The notes under the pieces were generated by a model, which saw only the letters and a list, made by a program, of their open reading frames with translations, ran no database searches and was not told where the DNA came from. Positions 1 through 6,429 of a DNA stretch of 6,891 nucleotides are shown piece by piece (the first letter of the stretch is position 1; each line of letters begins with the position of its first letter). The position numbers were made by a program, and so were the translations under genes. Origin of the DNA: Methanobrevibacter sp. (GTDB taxonomy: Archaea > Methanobacteriota > Methanobacteria > Methanobacteriales > Methanobacteriaceae); NCBI GenBank assembly GCA_009784145.1, contig WRCI01000088.1:1-6891 (forward strand). Direction: 5' to 3'.

Positions 1-190
1 AAAATACTATATATCAAATTATAGTTAATTTATATTTATATAAGAATATTATTAAAATTATATTCTATAATAAAATAAATTTAAAATATATAAAAAATAT
101 AAATTAAATATATGTATAATTTGTAATGAAATAAAATTATAATAAAAATAACAAGTATAATGAAGAATACATTAATATAAATTCAATTAA

Positions 191-230
191 TTTAATAATT
201 TAATAATTTATTAATTTAATAATTTAAATG
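191..230. repeat. Short 8-bp tandem AT repeat upstream of rfcS
   Basis: The octamer TTTAATAA occurs at 191-198, 199-206 and 215-222, with the variants TTTATTAA (207-214) and TTTAAATG (223-230) completing a five-unit block in 8-bp register. It lies 46-85 bp before the rfcS start, where the promoter should be. The rest of 1-275 is nearly pure A+T without a credible reading frame or RNA gene. In such biased DNA, short repeats arise easily, so a regulatory role is only a possibility. Confidence 0.5.
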
Positions 231-266
231 ATTAAATAAAATATTAATTCAAATATTAGCTTTTTC

Positions 267-272
267 GGTGAT
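267..272 (+). promoter_or_regulatory. Ribosome-binding site of rfcS
   Basis: GGTGAT lies three bases before the ATG at 276 and matches the 3' part of the archaeal Shine-Dalgarno consensus AGGTGAT. It supports this start, as does the N-terminal motif WVEKYRP, which follows at the usual place. Confidence 0.75.
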
Positions 273-275
273 TTA

Positions 276-1223
276 ATGAAAGGACCTTGGGTAGAAAAGT
301 ACAGACCACAAAAATTAGAAGATATTGTAGGACAAAAACACATTATTGAACGATTAGAAAATTATGTAAATGAAGAAGGAATGCCAAATTTAATGTTTAC
401 AGGTCCTGCAGGTGTTGGAAAAACAACAGCTGCTCTTGCTTTAGTTAAATCTATTCTTGGAGAATACTGGAGACAAAATTTTTTAGAACTTAATGCTTCT
501 GATGCTAGAGGTATTGAAACAGTAAGAACTAATATTAAGAATTTTTGCCGTTTAAAACCTATTGGTGCTCCATTTAGAATTATTTTCCTTGATGAAATAG
601 ATAACATGACTAAAGATGCACAACATGCTCTTCGTCGTGAAATGGAAATGTATACTAAAACTGCTTCATTTGTGCTTTCTTGTAATTATTCTTCTAAAAT
701 TATTGATCCAATTCAATCAAGATGTGCAATATTTAGATTTGCTCCAATTAAAGGTCAAGATGTTCTTAAACGATTGGAATATATAGCTAATCAAGAAAAT
801 GTCCAATATGAAAATGAAGCTATTGAAACTATTGTTTACTTTGCAGAAGGAGATATGCGTAAAGCAGTTAACCTTCTTCAAGCAGCAGCCTCTGGAGAAG
901 ATATTGTAACTGAAGATAAGATTTATGAGGTTGTTTCAAAAGCCAGACCAAAAGATATTAGTGATATGGTTTCCAAAGCTCTTACTGGCGATTTTATGGG
1001 TGCTAGAGATTTACTTCGTGAAACTATGGTTTTGCAAGGAACCAGTGGAGAAGATATGATAAACCAAATTTATCAAGAAATTACAAAAAGAGGCATGGAA
1101 GGCAAGATGGAGAATGAAATTTATATAGATTTAATTGAATATATTGCAGAGTCTGATTTTAGAATTAGAGAAGGAGCAAATCCAAGAATACAACTTGAAG
1201 CTCTTTTAGCTAAATTTTTATAG
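276..1223 (+). CDS. rfcS: Replication factor C small subunit (clamp loader ATPase)
   Basis: RfcS forms, with one RfcL, the archaeal clamp loader that opens the PCNA ring and places it on primed DNA for the replicative polymerases (cytoplasm, replication fork). The 315-residue protein has the full AAA+ set: RFC box WVEKYRP (5-11), Walker A GPAGVGKT (43-50), Walker B with DEID (106-109), sensor 1 Asn137, the SRC motif (148-150) with the trans-acting arginine finger Arg149, and sensor 2 in GDMRKAVN (192-199, Arg195). The collar domain fills the rest. The length is that of an uninterrupted archaeal RfcS, so there is no intein at the Walker A or other sites, where several archaeal rfcS genes carry one. 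It is followed on the same strand by rfcL after a 204-bp repeat-bearing gap, a pairing also known in other archaea. Codon use is AT-rich like its neighbours. The assignment is secure. Confidence 0.98.
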   Translation: MKGPWVEKYRPQKLEDIVGQKHIIERLENYVNEEGMPNLMFTGPAGVGKTTAALALVKSILGEYWRQNFLELNASDARGIETVRTNIKNFCRLKPIGAPFRIIFLDEIDNMTKDAQHALRREMEMYTKTASFVLSCNYSSKIIDPIQSRCAIFRFAPIKGQDVLKRLEYIANQENVQYENEAIETIVYFAEGDMRKAVNLLQAAASGEDIVTEDKIYEVVSKARPKDISDMVSKALTGDFMGARDLLRETMVLQGTSGEDMINQIYQEITKRGMEGKMENEIYIDLIEYIAESDFRIREGANPRIQLEALLAKFL

Positions 1224-1226
1224 AAG

Positions 1227-1233
1227 TTTTTTT
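1227..1233 (+). terminator. Oligo-T terminator candidate after rfcS
   Basis: A run of seven T starts three bases after the rfcS TAG stop. Archaeal RNA polymerase can terminate at U-rich tracts without a strong hairpin, so this may end or attenuate the rfcS transcript before rfcL. No stable stem precedes it. Partial read-through is as likely as full termination. Confidence 0.4.
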
Positions 1234-1251
1234 AACTAACTGTAGAGATAA

Positions 1252-1411
1252 TAAAAGTCTTTTAAATAAAGATATAATTAATAAAAATTTTTGAAATAAT
1301 GTATAGCTAAATAAAAGTCTTTTACTAAATATATGACTAATAAAAGTCTTTTACTAAATATATGGCTAATAAAAGTCTTTTACTAAATATATGACTAATA
1401 AAAGTCTTTTA
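1252..1411. repeat. Six-unit ~29-bp tandem array with 13-bp palindromic cores
   Basis: The 13-bp palindrome TAAAAGTCTTTTA (arms TAAAAG/CTTTTA around a central T) occurs at 1252-1264, 1312-1324, 1341-1353, 1370-1382 and 1399-1411, with a degenerate copy at 1282-1294. Starts are spaced 30, 30, 29, 29 and 29 bp. The three units at 1312-1340, 1341-1369 and 1370-1398 are identical over 29 bp except for one A/G change at 1365. The linker reads CTAAATATATGACTAA and contains a TATA-like AAATATAT. The last core abuts the rfcL ribosome-binding site. There are no unique spacers, so it is not a CRISPR array. It may be an operator array or a simple satellite; which one cannot be decided from the sequence alone. 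Confidence 0.9.
1385..1392 (+). promoter_or_regulatory. Putative TATA box of rfcL
   Basis: AAATATAT lies 36-43 bp before the rfcL ATG. With archaeal initiation about 25 bp downstream, the leader would be about a dozen bases, just enough to include the ribosome-binding site. Identical octamers occur in the two preceding repeat units (1327-1334 and 1356-1363), so several start points are possible. This is inferred from position and composition only. Confidence 0.35.
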
Positions 1412-1427
1412 AATAAAGGTAAAAAAT

Positions 1428-3020
1428 ATGCGTTGGACAGAAAAATACCGACCCAAAGATTTTAAAGACATAATTGGAAATGGTAAGCAGAAAAAAGAAG
1501 TTGAAGCTTGGGTTAAAAATTGGAAAGAAGGTAATCCTCAACAATGCTTACTACTTGTTGGTCCAGCTGGAACTGGGAAAACAACATTTGCTCATGTAAT
1601 AGCTAAGGAATTTTCTGATTCTATTGAGTTAAATGCAAGTGATAAAAGATCATATGATATTATAATGAATACTGTAGGAGAATCTGCAACTACAAAATCT
1701 TTTTTTACTACTGATAATGAGCATAAACTCATAATATTAGATGAAGTTGATGGAATTCATGGGAATGATGATAGAGGTGGAACTAGAGCTATTGGAAAAA
1801 TCATTAAAGAAAGTGTTCATCCAATAGTAATGACTGCTAATGATTTTTATAGTAAACGTCTTACAACTATTAAAACAAAATGTAAAGTTGTTAAAATAGG
1901 AAAAATTCATACAAACTCTGTTAATGCATTACTTAAAAGGATTTGTTTTAAAGAAAAAATCAAAGCAGACCCTCAAGCTATTAAAGAATTAGCTAAAAGA
2001 TCTAATGGGGACATGCGTTCAGCATTAAATACTTTACAAGTTATAGCTGATGACAGTAAAAAATTAACCTTAGATGATTTAGAATCTGTAAGCCAAAAAG
2101 ACAACACTAACAATATTTTTGACAGTGTTAGAAGGGTTTTAAAAAGTAAAAGTATAGATAAAGTTAAAAATTCTCTTAGATTAGATGAAGATCCTACATT
2201 TGTAATGGAGTATATAGCTGAAAATATTCCAAGAGAATATGAAAAACCAGAAGAAATTAAAAAAGCTTATGAAATGATTAGTCAAGCTGATTTATACTTT
2301 GGAAGAGCTCAACAATCTAGGAATTATACATATTGGAGATATGCTAGTGAATTTATGGGTGTTGGTGTAGCTATATCTAAGGATGAAACTTATAAAAAAT
2401 TCACAAGGTTAACTGGAGCTATGGCTTTTGCTCTTATGGGTAGAACTAGGGGAAAAAGAGATTTAAGAGATAGAATTGCTCTTAAAATGTCTGAAAAATT
2501 ACACATGTCTAATAGTGTAGCTATTTCAATGTTTCCATATATGGAAATAATGTTTGAAAATGATGATCTTGCATGGGATATATCTAATTATCTTCTCTTA
2601 GAAGATGATGAAATAAAAAGATTTAGAAAAAGAAAAATACCTAAGTCAGTTGTTACAAGAAAAGAAAAAGAAAGAGAAGAGGAATTAGCTATTGAAAGAG
2701 CTAAATATAAAAATAGTTTTAATGAGAATATACAAACAAGTCCAGGAACATTAGCATTTGATTCAAATTCAAATGAAGAGTTAAATGAATCAGATGAAGT
2801 TATTAATTCATCAAAATCTACTAAATCATCAAAACCAAGAAAATCAGAAAAAGAAAAGATAAATGATAAAACTTCCAAAGATTCTGAAGAAGAAAAACAA
2901 TCAAAAGAAGAATCTAGAGAAGAAGAATCTAGAGAAAAATCTAAAGAAGAAAAATCTAAAGAAGAAAAGTCTAAAGAAGTTAAAAAGGATAATGCTCAAA
3001 AGTCTTTATTTAACTTTTGA
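1428..3020 (+). CDS. rfcL: Replication factor C large subunit (clamp loader)
   Basis: RfcL is the single large subunit of the archaeal clamp loader, working with four RfcS copies to load PCNA. Of 530 residues, the N-terminal half is the AAA+ module: WTEKYRP (3-9), Walker A GPAGTGKT (45-52), Walker B LIILDEVD (101-108), sensor 1 Asn138, and sensor 2 in NGDMRSALN (193-201). The SRC arginine finger of RfcS is replaced by TKC (150-152), as expected for the large subunit. A collar domain follows to about residue 400. Residues 410-523 are a low-complexity Lys/Glu/Ser linker with repeats. The protein ends in QKSLFNF (524-530), a PCNA-interacting (PIP) motif of Q-x-x-L-x-x-F form at the extreme C-terminus. 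The start is set by AAGGT at 1416-1420, seven bases before ATG. The gene is convergent with the small gene at 3060-3287, 39 bp away. The function is secure. Confidence 0.97.
   Translation: MRWTEKYRPKDFKDIIGNGKQKKEVEAWVKNWKEGNPQQCLLLVGPAGTGKTTFAHVIAKEFSDSIELNASDKRSYDIIMNTVGESATTKSFFTTDNEHKLIILDEVDGIHGNDDRGGTRAIGKIIKESVHPIVMTANDFYSKRLTTIKTKCKVVKIGKIHTNSVNALLKRICFKEKIKADPQAIKELAKRSNGDMRSALNTLQVIADDSKKLTLDDLESVSQKDNTNNIFDSVRRVLKSKSIDKVKNSLRLDEDPTFVMEYIAENIPREYEKPEEIKKAYEMISQADLYFGRAQQSRNYTYWRYASEFMGVGVAISKDETYKKFTRLTGAMAFALMGRTRGKRDLRDRIALKMSEKLHMSNSVAISMFPYMEIMFENDDLAWDISNYLLLEDDEIKRFRKRKIPKSVVTRKEKEREEELAIERAKYKNSFNENIQTSPGTLAFDSNSNEELNESDEVINSSKSTKSSKPRKSEKEKINDKTSKDSEEEKQSKEESREEESREKSKEEKSKEEKSKEVKKDNAQKSLFNF
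2898..2981 (+). repeat. In-frame 12/15-nt repeats coding the RfcL charged tail
   Basis: Residues 491-518 of RfcL are built from short units of 4 or 5 residues: [23 protein letters not shown] and KSKEV. The last three are near-identical 15-nt DNA units (2937-2951, 2952-2966, 2967-2981). The strand is almost purely purine apart from a TCT in each unit. Such in-frame repeats can expand or contract without breaking the frame, so the length of the linker before the PIP motif may vary between strains. Confidence 0.8.
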
Positions 3021-3059
3021 AGTGAAAATAATAAATGGATTTAAATTGTTATCAATTCT

Positions 3060-3287
3060 TTAGTAATATTCCATTAGTTCATCAAATTCAGGATTAGCTA
3101 CAAATTCATCAATAAACTCTTTCATGTCTTTGATGAATTCTTTTTTTCTATTTTCAATATCTTTTATTTTAGAATAATCTTTTTTTAAAGTTAAAATTAA
3201 TTTAATATCATCTGTTTCAAGTTCTATTTCTGGATATTCTATTTCGGGTAATTCTATTTCAAGACTATCAAATTCTTTTAAATCCAT
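3060..3287 (-). CDS. Small acidic protein of unknown function
   Basis: I do not recognise this 75-residue protein. It is strongly acidic: 24 Asp/Glu against 11 Lys/Arg. Residues 10-24 contain a pentapeptide repeated three times (EIELP, EIEYP, EIELE). A short hydrophobic stretch follows (IKLILTL, about 28-34), then a charged segment (about 35-63) likely to be helical, and a Tyr-rich end (MEYY). There is no cysteine, signal peptide or membrane segment. Two things support it as a real gene: AGGTTG (plus-strand positions 3295-3300) seven bases before the ATG, and a TTTATAAA box at promoter distance. It converges on rfcL with a 39-bp gap and has its own upstream region before the reductase gene, so no operon partner suggests a job. 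Possible roles, such as nucleic-acid mimicry or binding a basic partner, are speculation from the charge alone. Confidence 0.75.
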   Translation of the reverse strand: MDLKEFDSLEIELPEIEYPEIELETDDIKLILTLKKDYSKIKDIENRKKEFIKDMKEFIDEFVANPEFDELMEYY

Positions 3288-3333
3288 AGCTAAACAACCT
3301 AAAAAGTATTTTGTCTATTTTTTTTTATTTAAA

Positions 3334-3341
3334 TTTATAAA
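3334..3341 (-). promoter_or_regulatory. Putative TATA box of the small acidic gene
   Basis: TTTATAAA, itself palindromic, lies 47-54 bp upstream of the ATG at 3287. It is followed on the minus strand by a nine-A tract (plus-strand T run at 3318-3326). Initiation about 25 bp downstream would give a leader of roughly 25 bases containing the AGGTTG site. The spacing fits an archaeal promoter; the AT-rich background makes chance matches common. Confidence 0.4.
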
Positions 3342-3423
3342 ATAAAGTATAATAATAAAATAATATTATAAATAATAAAATAATTATAATAAAATAATAT
3401 TTATTAGTAATAATAATATAATA

Positions 3424-3447
3424 AATAATAATAATAATAATAATAAT
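3424..3447. repeat. (AAT)8 microsatellite downstream of HMG-CoA reductase
   Basis: Eight uninterrupted AAT trinucleotides directly follow the reductase gene on its 3' side. Imperfect AATAATAAA-type repeats extend back to about 3345. On the minus strand this is an ATT run that could serve as a U-rich termination zone. The array lies in the 171-bp gap between the reductase stop and the small acidic gene. Confidence 0.85.
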
Positions 3448-3462
3448 TTTAATTAAAATTAT
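3443..3462 (-). terminator. 20-bp AT palindrome over the reductase stop codon
   Basis: A perfect 20-bp palindrome (arms ATAATTTTAA/TTAAAATTAT) spans the TAA stop of the reductase gene and is followed on the minus strand by the ATT repeat. With U-rich sequence after it, this is a reasonable archaeal termination site. The stem is pure A/T and so weak, and AT-only palindromes are frequent in this DNA. Confidence 0.4.
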
Positions 3463-4664
3463 CTGCCTAATTCTTGGTGAGCTCTAGCTAAATGTCCTGC
3501 AGCTAATGCTCCAATTAAGGACAACTCTCCAGCTAAAACAGTAGCTATAATAATTTCTGCAAACTTTTTCACATTTCCAGAGCCAGCTACTCCTAAAATT
3601 TCAAGTGATTCTGTAGCTGTTTTGAGATTTGTTCCTCCTCCAATAGTAGCTATTGGTAAATCAGGCATTGTTACAGAGAAATATAAATCTCCATCTCTAT
3701 CTTCTGCAGTGGTAATTCCAAGAGATCCTTCAACAACATGAGCTATATCTTGACCTGTAGCTAAGAATATTGCTCCTATCATGTTTGCAAAATGTGCATT
3801 AAAACCCATACTTCCACTAATAGCTGAACCAACTAAATTTTTTCCTGTATTAACTTCCACTATAGCTTTTGCTGTGGTTTTTAGCTTATTTTTAACTATT
3901 TCTTTTGGGATGATTATATCAGCTACTACAGTTTTTCCTCGCCCTTCAACTAAATTAAGTGCAGATGGTTTTTTATCAACACATACATTACCACTAAGTG
4001 CAATTATTTGAGCATCTGTTTCTTTTTGCAGTAGTTCTAAAACTTTTTCAGTAGCTATTGTCACCATGTTCATTCCCATACTATCTCCAGTAGAATAAAC
4101 AAAACGAGGATAAATGAAATTACCTACAATGAGAATTGGATTAATTTTTATAAGTTTTCCATGATTAGTAGTGGTTTCAGCTATTTCTTTTAATTTTTGG
4201 AAATTATCTTCAAACCATTTTTTGATTTTCACAGCTTCTGCTACTGATTTTGTTTTGATAGCTGGAGCTCTTGTCATCTTATCATCAATAATTCTAGTAT
4301 TTACTCCTCCAGCTTCAGCTATAGTTGAACAACCTCTATTTACTGATGCTACAAGTGCACCTTCAGAGGTAGCTAATGGAACATAAAATTCATCATTATC
4401 TTTAATATATTCGCCATTGATTTTTAAAGGACCAGCTATTCCTATTGGTATTTGAATAGTCCCAATAGGATTTTCAATGTTTTTCTGTGAAGCTGATTCC
4501 ATATCAAGAGAATATTTGGCTATTGTATCGAGTTTTGTATTTGATTTTTCTTCAATAAATCTTCGCCTTATGTCAATAGCTTCTTCAACTGATGAGGCAT
4601 GTTTTTCAATTTCATAGAGCTTCATCTCATTGTTTTTAAGTTTTTGAATGATTTCATTATCCAT
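3459..4664 (-). CDS. hmgA: HMG-CoA reductase (NADPH), class I archaeal
   Basis: The enzyme reduces 3-hydroxy-3-methylglutaryl-CoA to mevalonate with two NADPH, the committing step to the isoprenoid chains of archaeal membrane lipids. All class I landmarks are visible in its 401 residues: ENPIG (64-68), the substrate-side EGALVASVNRG with catalytic Glu101, the NADPH-binding motif DSMGMNM (194-200; DAMGMNM in most relatives), DKKPSALN with the catalytic Lys at 231/232, GQD with Asp306, the Gly-rich IGGGTN (341-346), and the C-terminal catalytic His396 in RAHQELGR. There is no N-terminal membrane domain, so it is a soluble cytoplasmic enzyme of normal archaeal length. A strong AGGTGAT fixes the start. 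The next gene upstream on this strand is sucD, 409 bp away, so independent transcription is likely. As I recall, the two genes are also adjacent in Methanothermobacter. Confidence 0.97.
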   Translation of the reverse strand: MDNEIIQKLKNNEMKLYEIEKHASSVEEAIDIRRRFIEEKSNTKLDTIAKYSLDMESASQKNIENPIGTIQIPIGIAGPLKINGEYIKDNDEFYVPLATSEGALVASVNRGCSTIAEAGGVNTRIIDDKMTRAPAIKTKSVAEAVKIKKWFEDNFQKLKEIAETTTNHGKLIKINPILIVGNFIYPRFVYSTGDSMGMNMVTIATEKVLELLQKETDAQIIALSGNVCVDKKPSALNLVEGRGKTVVADIIIPKEIVKNKLKTTAKAIVEVNTGKNLVGSAISGSMGFNAHFANMIGAIFLATGQDIAHVVEGSLGITTAEDRDGDLYFSVTMPDLPIATIGGGTNLKTATESLEILGVAGSGNVKKFAEIIIATVLAGELSLIGALAAGHLARAHQELGR

Positions 4665-4667
4665 ATA

Positions 4668-4674
4668 ATCACCT
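4668..4674 (-). promoter_or_regulatory. Strong ribosome-binding site of HMG-CoA reductase
   Basis: AGGTGAT lies three bases before the ATG, the fullest match in the window to the archaeal anti-Shine-Dalgarno sequence and with the same spacing as at rfcS. It decides the start in favour of MDNEIIQ over internal methionines. Confidence 0.8.
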
Positions 4675-4724
4675 ATTATATTATGTGGGTGGATTTGTTT
4701 TTAAGCTTATTAGTTAACTTGTTT

Positions 4725-4732
4725 ATTATAAA
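4725..4732 (-). promoter_or_regulatory. Putative TATA box of HMG-CoA reductase
   Basis: TTTATAAT on the minus strand is 61-68 bp upstream of the reductase ATG, predicting a leader of about 35-40 bases. A second candidate, TATATAAAG at 4746-4754, would give a longer leader. Sequence alone cannot choose between them. Confidence 0.35.
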
Positions 4733-5002
4733 TTTATTATATTTACTTTATATATTCATACTTATTTATTTAATTGTTAATTTTGATGATAATTTAATTT
4801 ATTTTATTTTAAATTTTGATATATCTATAGTAAAAATATTATAATAAATAATAGAAATAATAATAAATTATATAATAATAATATTTATATAAAAATATAT
4901 AATTTTTTTATATAATATAAAATTAGTATAATAAATTTTTATAAAAAATATAAATTATATTATAAATTTGTATAAATTTTATAAAAATATATAAATATAA
5001 AT

Positions 5003-5055
5003 TAAAATCCATATTAAATAAAATAAAAATCTTAGGATGTATTATATGGATTTTA
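5003..5055 (-). terminator. 12-bp inverted repeat downstream of sucD
   Basis: TAAAATCCATAT (5003-5014) and its exact reverse complement ATATGGATTTTA (5044-5055) flank a 29-bp loop, beginning 18 bp after the sucD stop. The loop on the transcribed strand contains U-rich stretches. The arms include a CC/GG pair, rare in this gap, which makes chance pairing less likely than for pure A/T palindromes. It could terminate or stabilise the 3' end of the sucD transcript. Confidence 0.5.
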
Positions 5056-5073
5056 TTAGATTATATTTAAAAT

Positions 5074-5931
5074 TTAAACAGATTTAATCAAATCAACAAT
5101 GTCTGAAGGTTTTTTAGCTACTTTAACACCTGAATTTTCAAGTGCTTTAATTTTACTTTCAGCTGTTCCAGTATTTCCTTCAATTATAGCTCCTGCATGA
5201 CCCATTCTTTTTCCAGGAGGTGCTGTAATTCCTGCAATATAAGATACAACTGGTTTAGATATATTTTCTTGAATATATTCAGCTGCTTTTTCTTCAGCAT
5301 TTCCACCAATTTCCCCAATCATTACAATTTTTTCAGTTTCAGGGTCTTTTTCGAATTTTTCTAAGATTGTTAAAAAGTTAGTTCCAATAACTGGATCTCC
5401 ACCTATACCTATGCAAGTACTTTGTCCAAGTCCAGCTCTAGTTAATTGACTAGCTACTTCATAAGTAAGAGTTCCACTTCGAGATATGACTCCAATATTA
5501 CCTTCAGAAAAGACATGAGTTGGCATAATTCCCATTTTTCCAACTTTTGGAGAGATAATTCCTGGAGTATTTGGTCCAATAATAGTAACATCTTTTTTCT
5601 TTGCATAAGCAGTAATTTCTAAAGAATCATGAACAGGAACATGTTCTGTAATTATCACTACAAGATCTAAATGTTTTATTGATTCAAATGCAGCGTCTTT
5701 TGCAAATGGGGCAGGTACAAATATTATAGATGCATTAACATCAGTATTTTCTTTAGCTGCTTCAATTGAGTCAAAAATAGGAACTCCTTGGAAATCTTGT
5801 CCTCCTTTTCCAGGAGTTACTCCCGCTACAATATTAGTATTATATTTAAGCATTTGCTCTGTATGGAAAGATCCTTGCTTTCCAGTAATTCCTTGAACTA
5901 AAATTTTTGTGTCTTCATTTAATAAAATCAT
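5074..5931 (-). CDS. sucD: Succinyl-CoA synthetase (ADP-forming) alpha subunit
   Basis: With the beta subunit (SucC, not in this window) it interconverts succinate, CoA and ATP with succinyl-CoA, ADP and phosphate. In methanogens this serves the incomplete reductive TCA route to 2-oxoglutarate. The 285-residue protein is full length. Residues 12-21 carry the CoA-binding Rossmann motif around [14 protein letters not shown] is at 121-126, SRSGTLTYE at 150-158, GIGGDP at 175-180, and GEIGG (206-210) holds Glu207, which contacts the active-site His. The phosphorylated His is His245 in [15 protein letters not shown] six to ten bases before the ATG supports the start. The gene stands alone between two long AT-rich gaps, so sucC must be elsewhere on the chromosome. 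Separate sucC and sucD loci are known in other methanogens. Confidence 0.97.
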   Translation of the reverse strand: MILLNEDTKILVQGITGKQGSFHTEQMLKYNTNIVAGVTPGKGGQDFQGVPIFDSIEAAKENTDVNASIIFVPAPFAKDAAFESIKHLDLVVIITEHVPVHDSLEITAYAKKKDVTIIGPNTPGIISPKVGKMGIMPTHVFSEGNIGVISRSGTLTYEVASQLTRAGLGQSTCIGIGGDPVIGTNFLTILEKFEKDPETEKIVMIGEIGGNAEEKAAEYIQENISKPVVSYIAGITAPPGKRMGHAGAIIEGNTGTAESKIKALENSGVKVAKKPSDIVDLIKSV

Positions 5932-5935
5932 TTTT

Positions 5936-5941
5936 AACCTC
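5936..5941 (-). promoter_or_regulatory. Ribosome-binding site of sucD
   Basis: GAGGTT lies four bases upstream of the sucD ATG and supports that start. Confidence 0.7.
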
Positions 5942-5981
5942 GTTCTGGATTTATTAATTACAATTTATTCAATAGCTATTT

Positions 5982-5989
5982 AATTTATA
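5982..5989 (-). promoter_or_regulatory. Putative sucD promoter TATA box with flanking inverted repeat
   Basis: TATAAATT on the minus strand is 51-58 bp before the ATG, predicting a leader of about 25 bases. It is overlapped by an inverted repeat, AGCTAT (5974-5979) and ATAGCT (5987-5992) with a 7-bp spacer. A 10-bp palindrome AATAGCTATT sits at 5971-5980. An operator overlapping the TATA box is a typical archaeal arrangement, but the arms are short. Confidence 0.35.
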
Positions 5990-6001
5990 GCTTATTTTTA
6001 T

Positions 6002-6134
6002 TTATTTTTATAAAATTATTATCTATTTGTTGTTATAAAATTATTTTTAATTATTTTATTATTTTTATAAAATTATTATCTATTTGTTGTTATAAAATTA
6101 TTTTTAATTAATTATTTTTATAAAATTATCTATT
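6002..6134. repeat. 52-bp exact direct duplication plus partial third copy
   Basis: Positions 6002-6053 and 6059-6110 are identical over 52 bp at a 57-bp period, including the G-containing stretch CTATTTGTTGTTATAAAA. A shortened third copy, matching the first part with a 3-bp deletion, follows at about 6114-6134. Exact identity in neutral AT-rich DNA suggests a recent tandem duplication by slippage or recombination. Each unit has two TTATAAAATTATT segments, so the unit itself may descend from an older duplication. Confidence 0.9.
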
Positions 6135-6219
6135 ATTTTTATAAATATTATTATTTATTATAATTATATTGTAATTATTAGTATATAATTAATTTTATAT
6201 GATTAATTTAAAGTTTTTA

Positions 6220-6257
6220 TATAAAACATTTATATAAATATTATAAAACATTTATAT
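6220..6257. repeat. 16-bp direct repeat at 22-bp period
   Basis: TATAAAACATTTATAT occurs at 6220-6235 and 6242-6257. The cytosine in each copy makes it slightly more than background AT similarity. No function is apparent. Confidence 0.6.
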
Positions 6258-6330
6258 GTTATATATAGTATAATATTAACTTTAATAATATTAAAATTTA
6301 ATAGTATTAAAATTTTTATTTTTTTAAAAG

Positions 6331-6420
6331 AGTATGAATTTTTTTAAGAAGTATAAATTCTATAAATGGTATAAATTTTTTTAAGAAGTATAAATTCTTT
6401 AAAGAGTATAAATTCTTTAC
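6331..6420. repeat. Five-unit array with 18/19-bp periodicity
   Basis: GTATRAATT motifs begin at 6332, 6351, 6369, 6388 and 6406, spaced 19, 18, 19 and 18 bp. The unit consensus is near AGTATAAATTCTTTAAAG, with T-rich variants in units 1 and 3. Read on the minus strand the units are AAGAATTTATACT followed by TTCTT or CTCTT, giving short inverted AAGAA/TTCTT arms around TTTATAC. It lies between the 3' end of the unassigned gene (6467) and the sucD promoter, about 400 bp from sucD. Confidence 0.8.
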
Positions 6421-6429
6421 ACAAATTAT

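Larger units (their letters stand above)
4665..5073. other. Non-coding AT-rich gap between reductase and sucD
   Basis: This 409-bp stretch is almost entirely A and T, particularly 4830-5000, where TATAAA-like strings recur without clear register. The left end holds the reductase leader and promoter region. The right end holds an inverted repeat behind sucD. A long plus-strand reading frame at 4599-4844 starts antisense to the reductase and is only a product of the biased composition. I see no RNA gene. Confidence 0.7.

Noticed and set aside
276..1223. Search for an intein in rfcS
   Set aside because: Walker A, Walker B, sensor 1 and SRC follow each other at normal spacing and the protein is 315 residues, so no insertion is present.
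1252..1411. Regular repeats considered as a CRISPR array
   Set aside because: The whole 29-bp unit repeats, so there are no unique spacers, and no cas genes are nearby.
2588..2878. Minus-strand 96-codon Ser/Phe-rich frame
   Set aside because: It is the complement of the purine-rich RfcL tail and has no independent start signals.
2998..3008. AAAAGTCTTTA at the rfcL 3' end resembling the core of the intergenic array
   Set aside because: It encodes the Lys-Ser-Leu of the PIP motif, the second arm is incomplete, and a ten-base match is not surprising in this composition.
2863..3063. Plus-strand 66-codon Lys/Asn-rich frame
   Set aside because: It is the shifted frame of the repeat-coded RfcL tail. 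The rfcL frame gives the expected C-terminal PIP motif and correct end.
4599..4844. Plus-strand 81-codon frame rich in Ile, Leu and Phe resembling a membrane protein
   Set aside because: It begins antisense within the reductase start region and continues through AT-rich non-coding DNA. It has no ribosome-binding site, and T-rich DNA gives hydrophobic codons by default.
4830..5000. Dense A/T region considered as a replication origin
   Set aside because: I see no recurrent origin-recognition-box motif and no orc1/cdc6 gene in the window; AT-richness alone is general to all gaps here.
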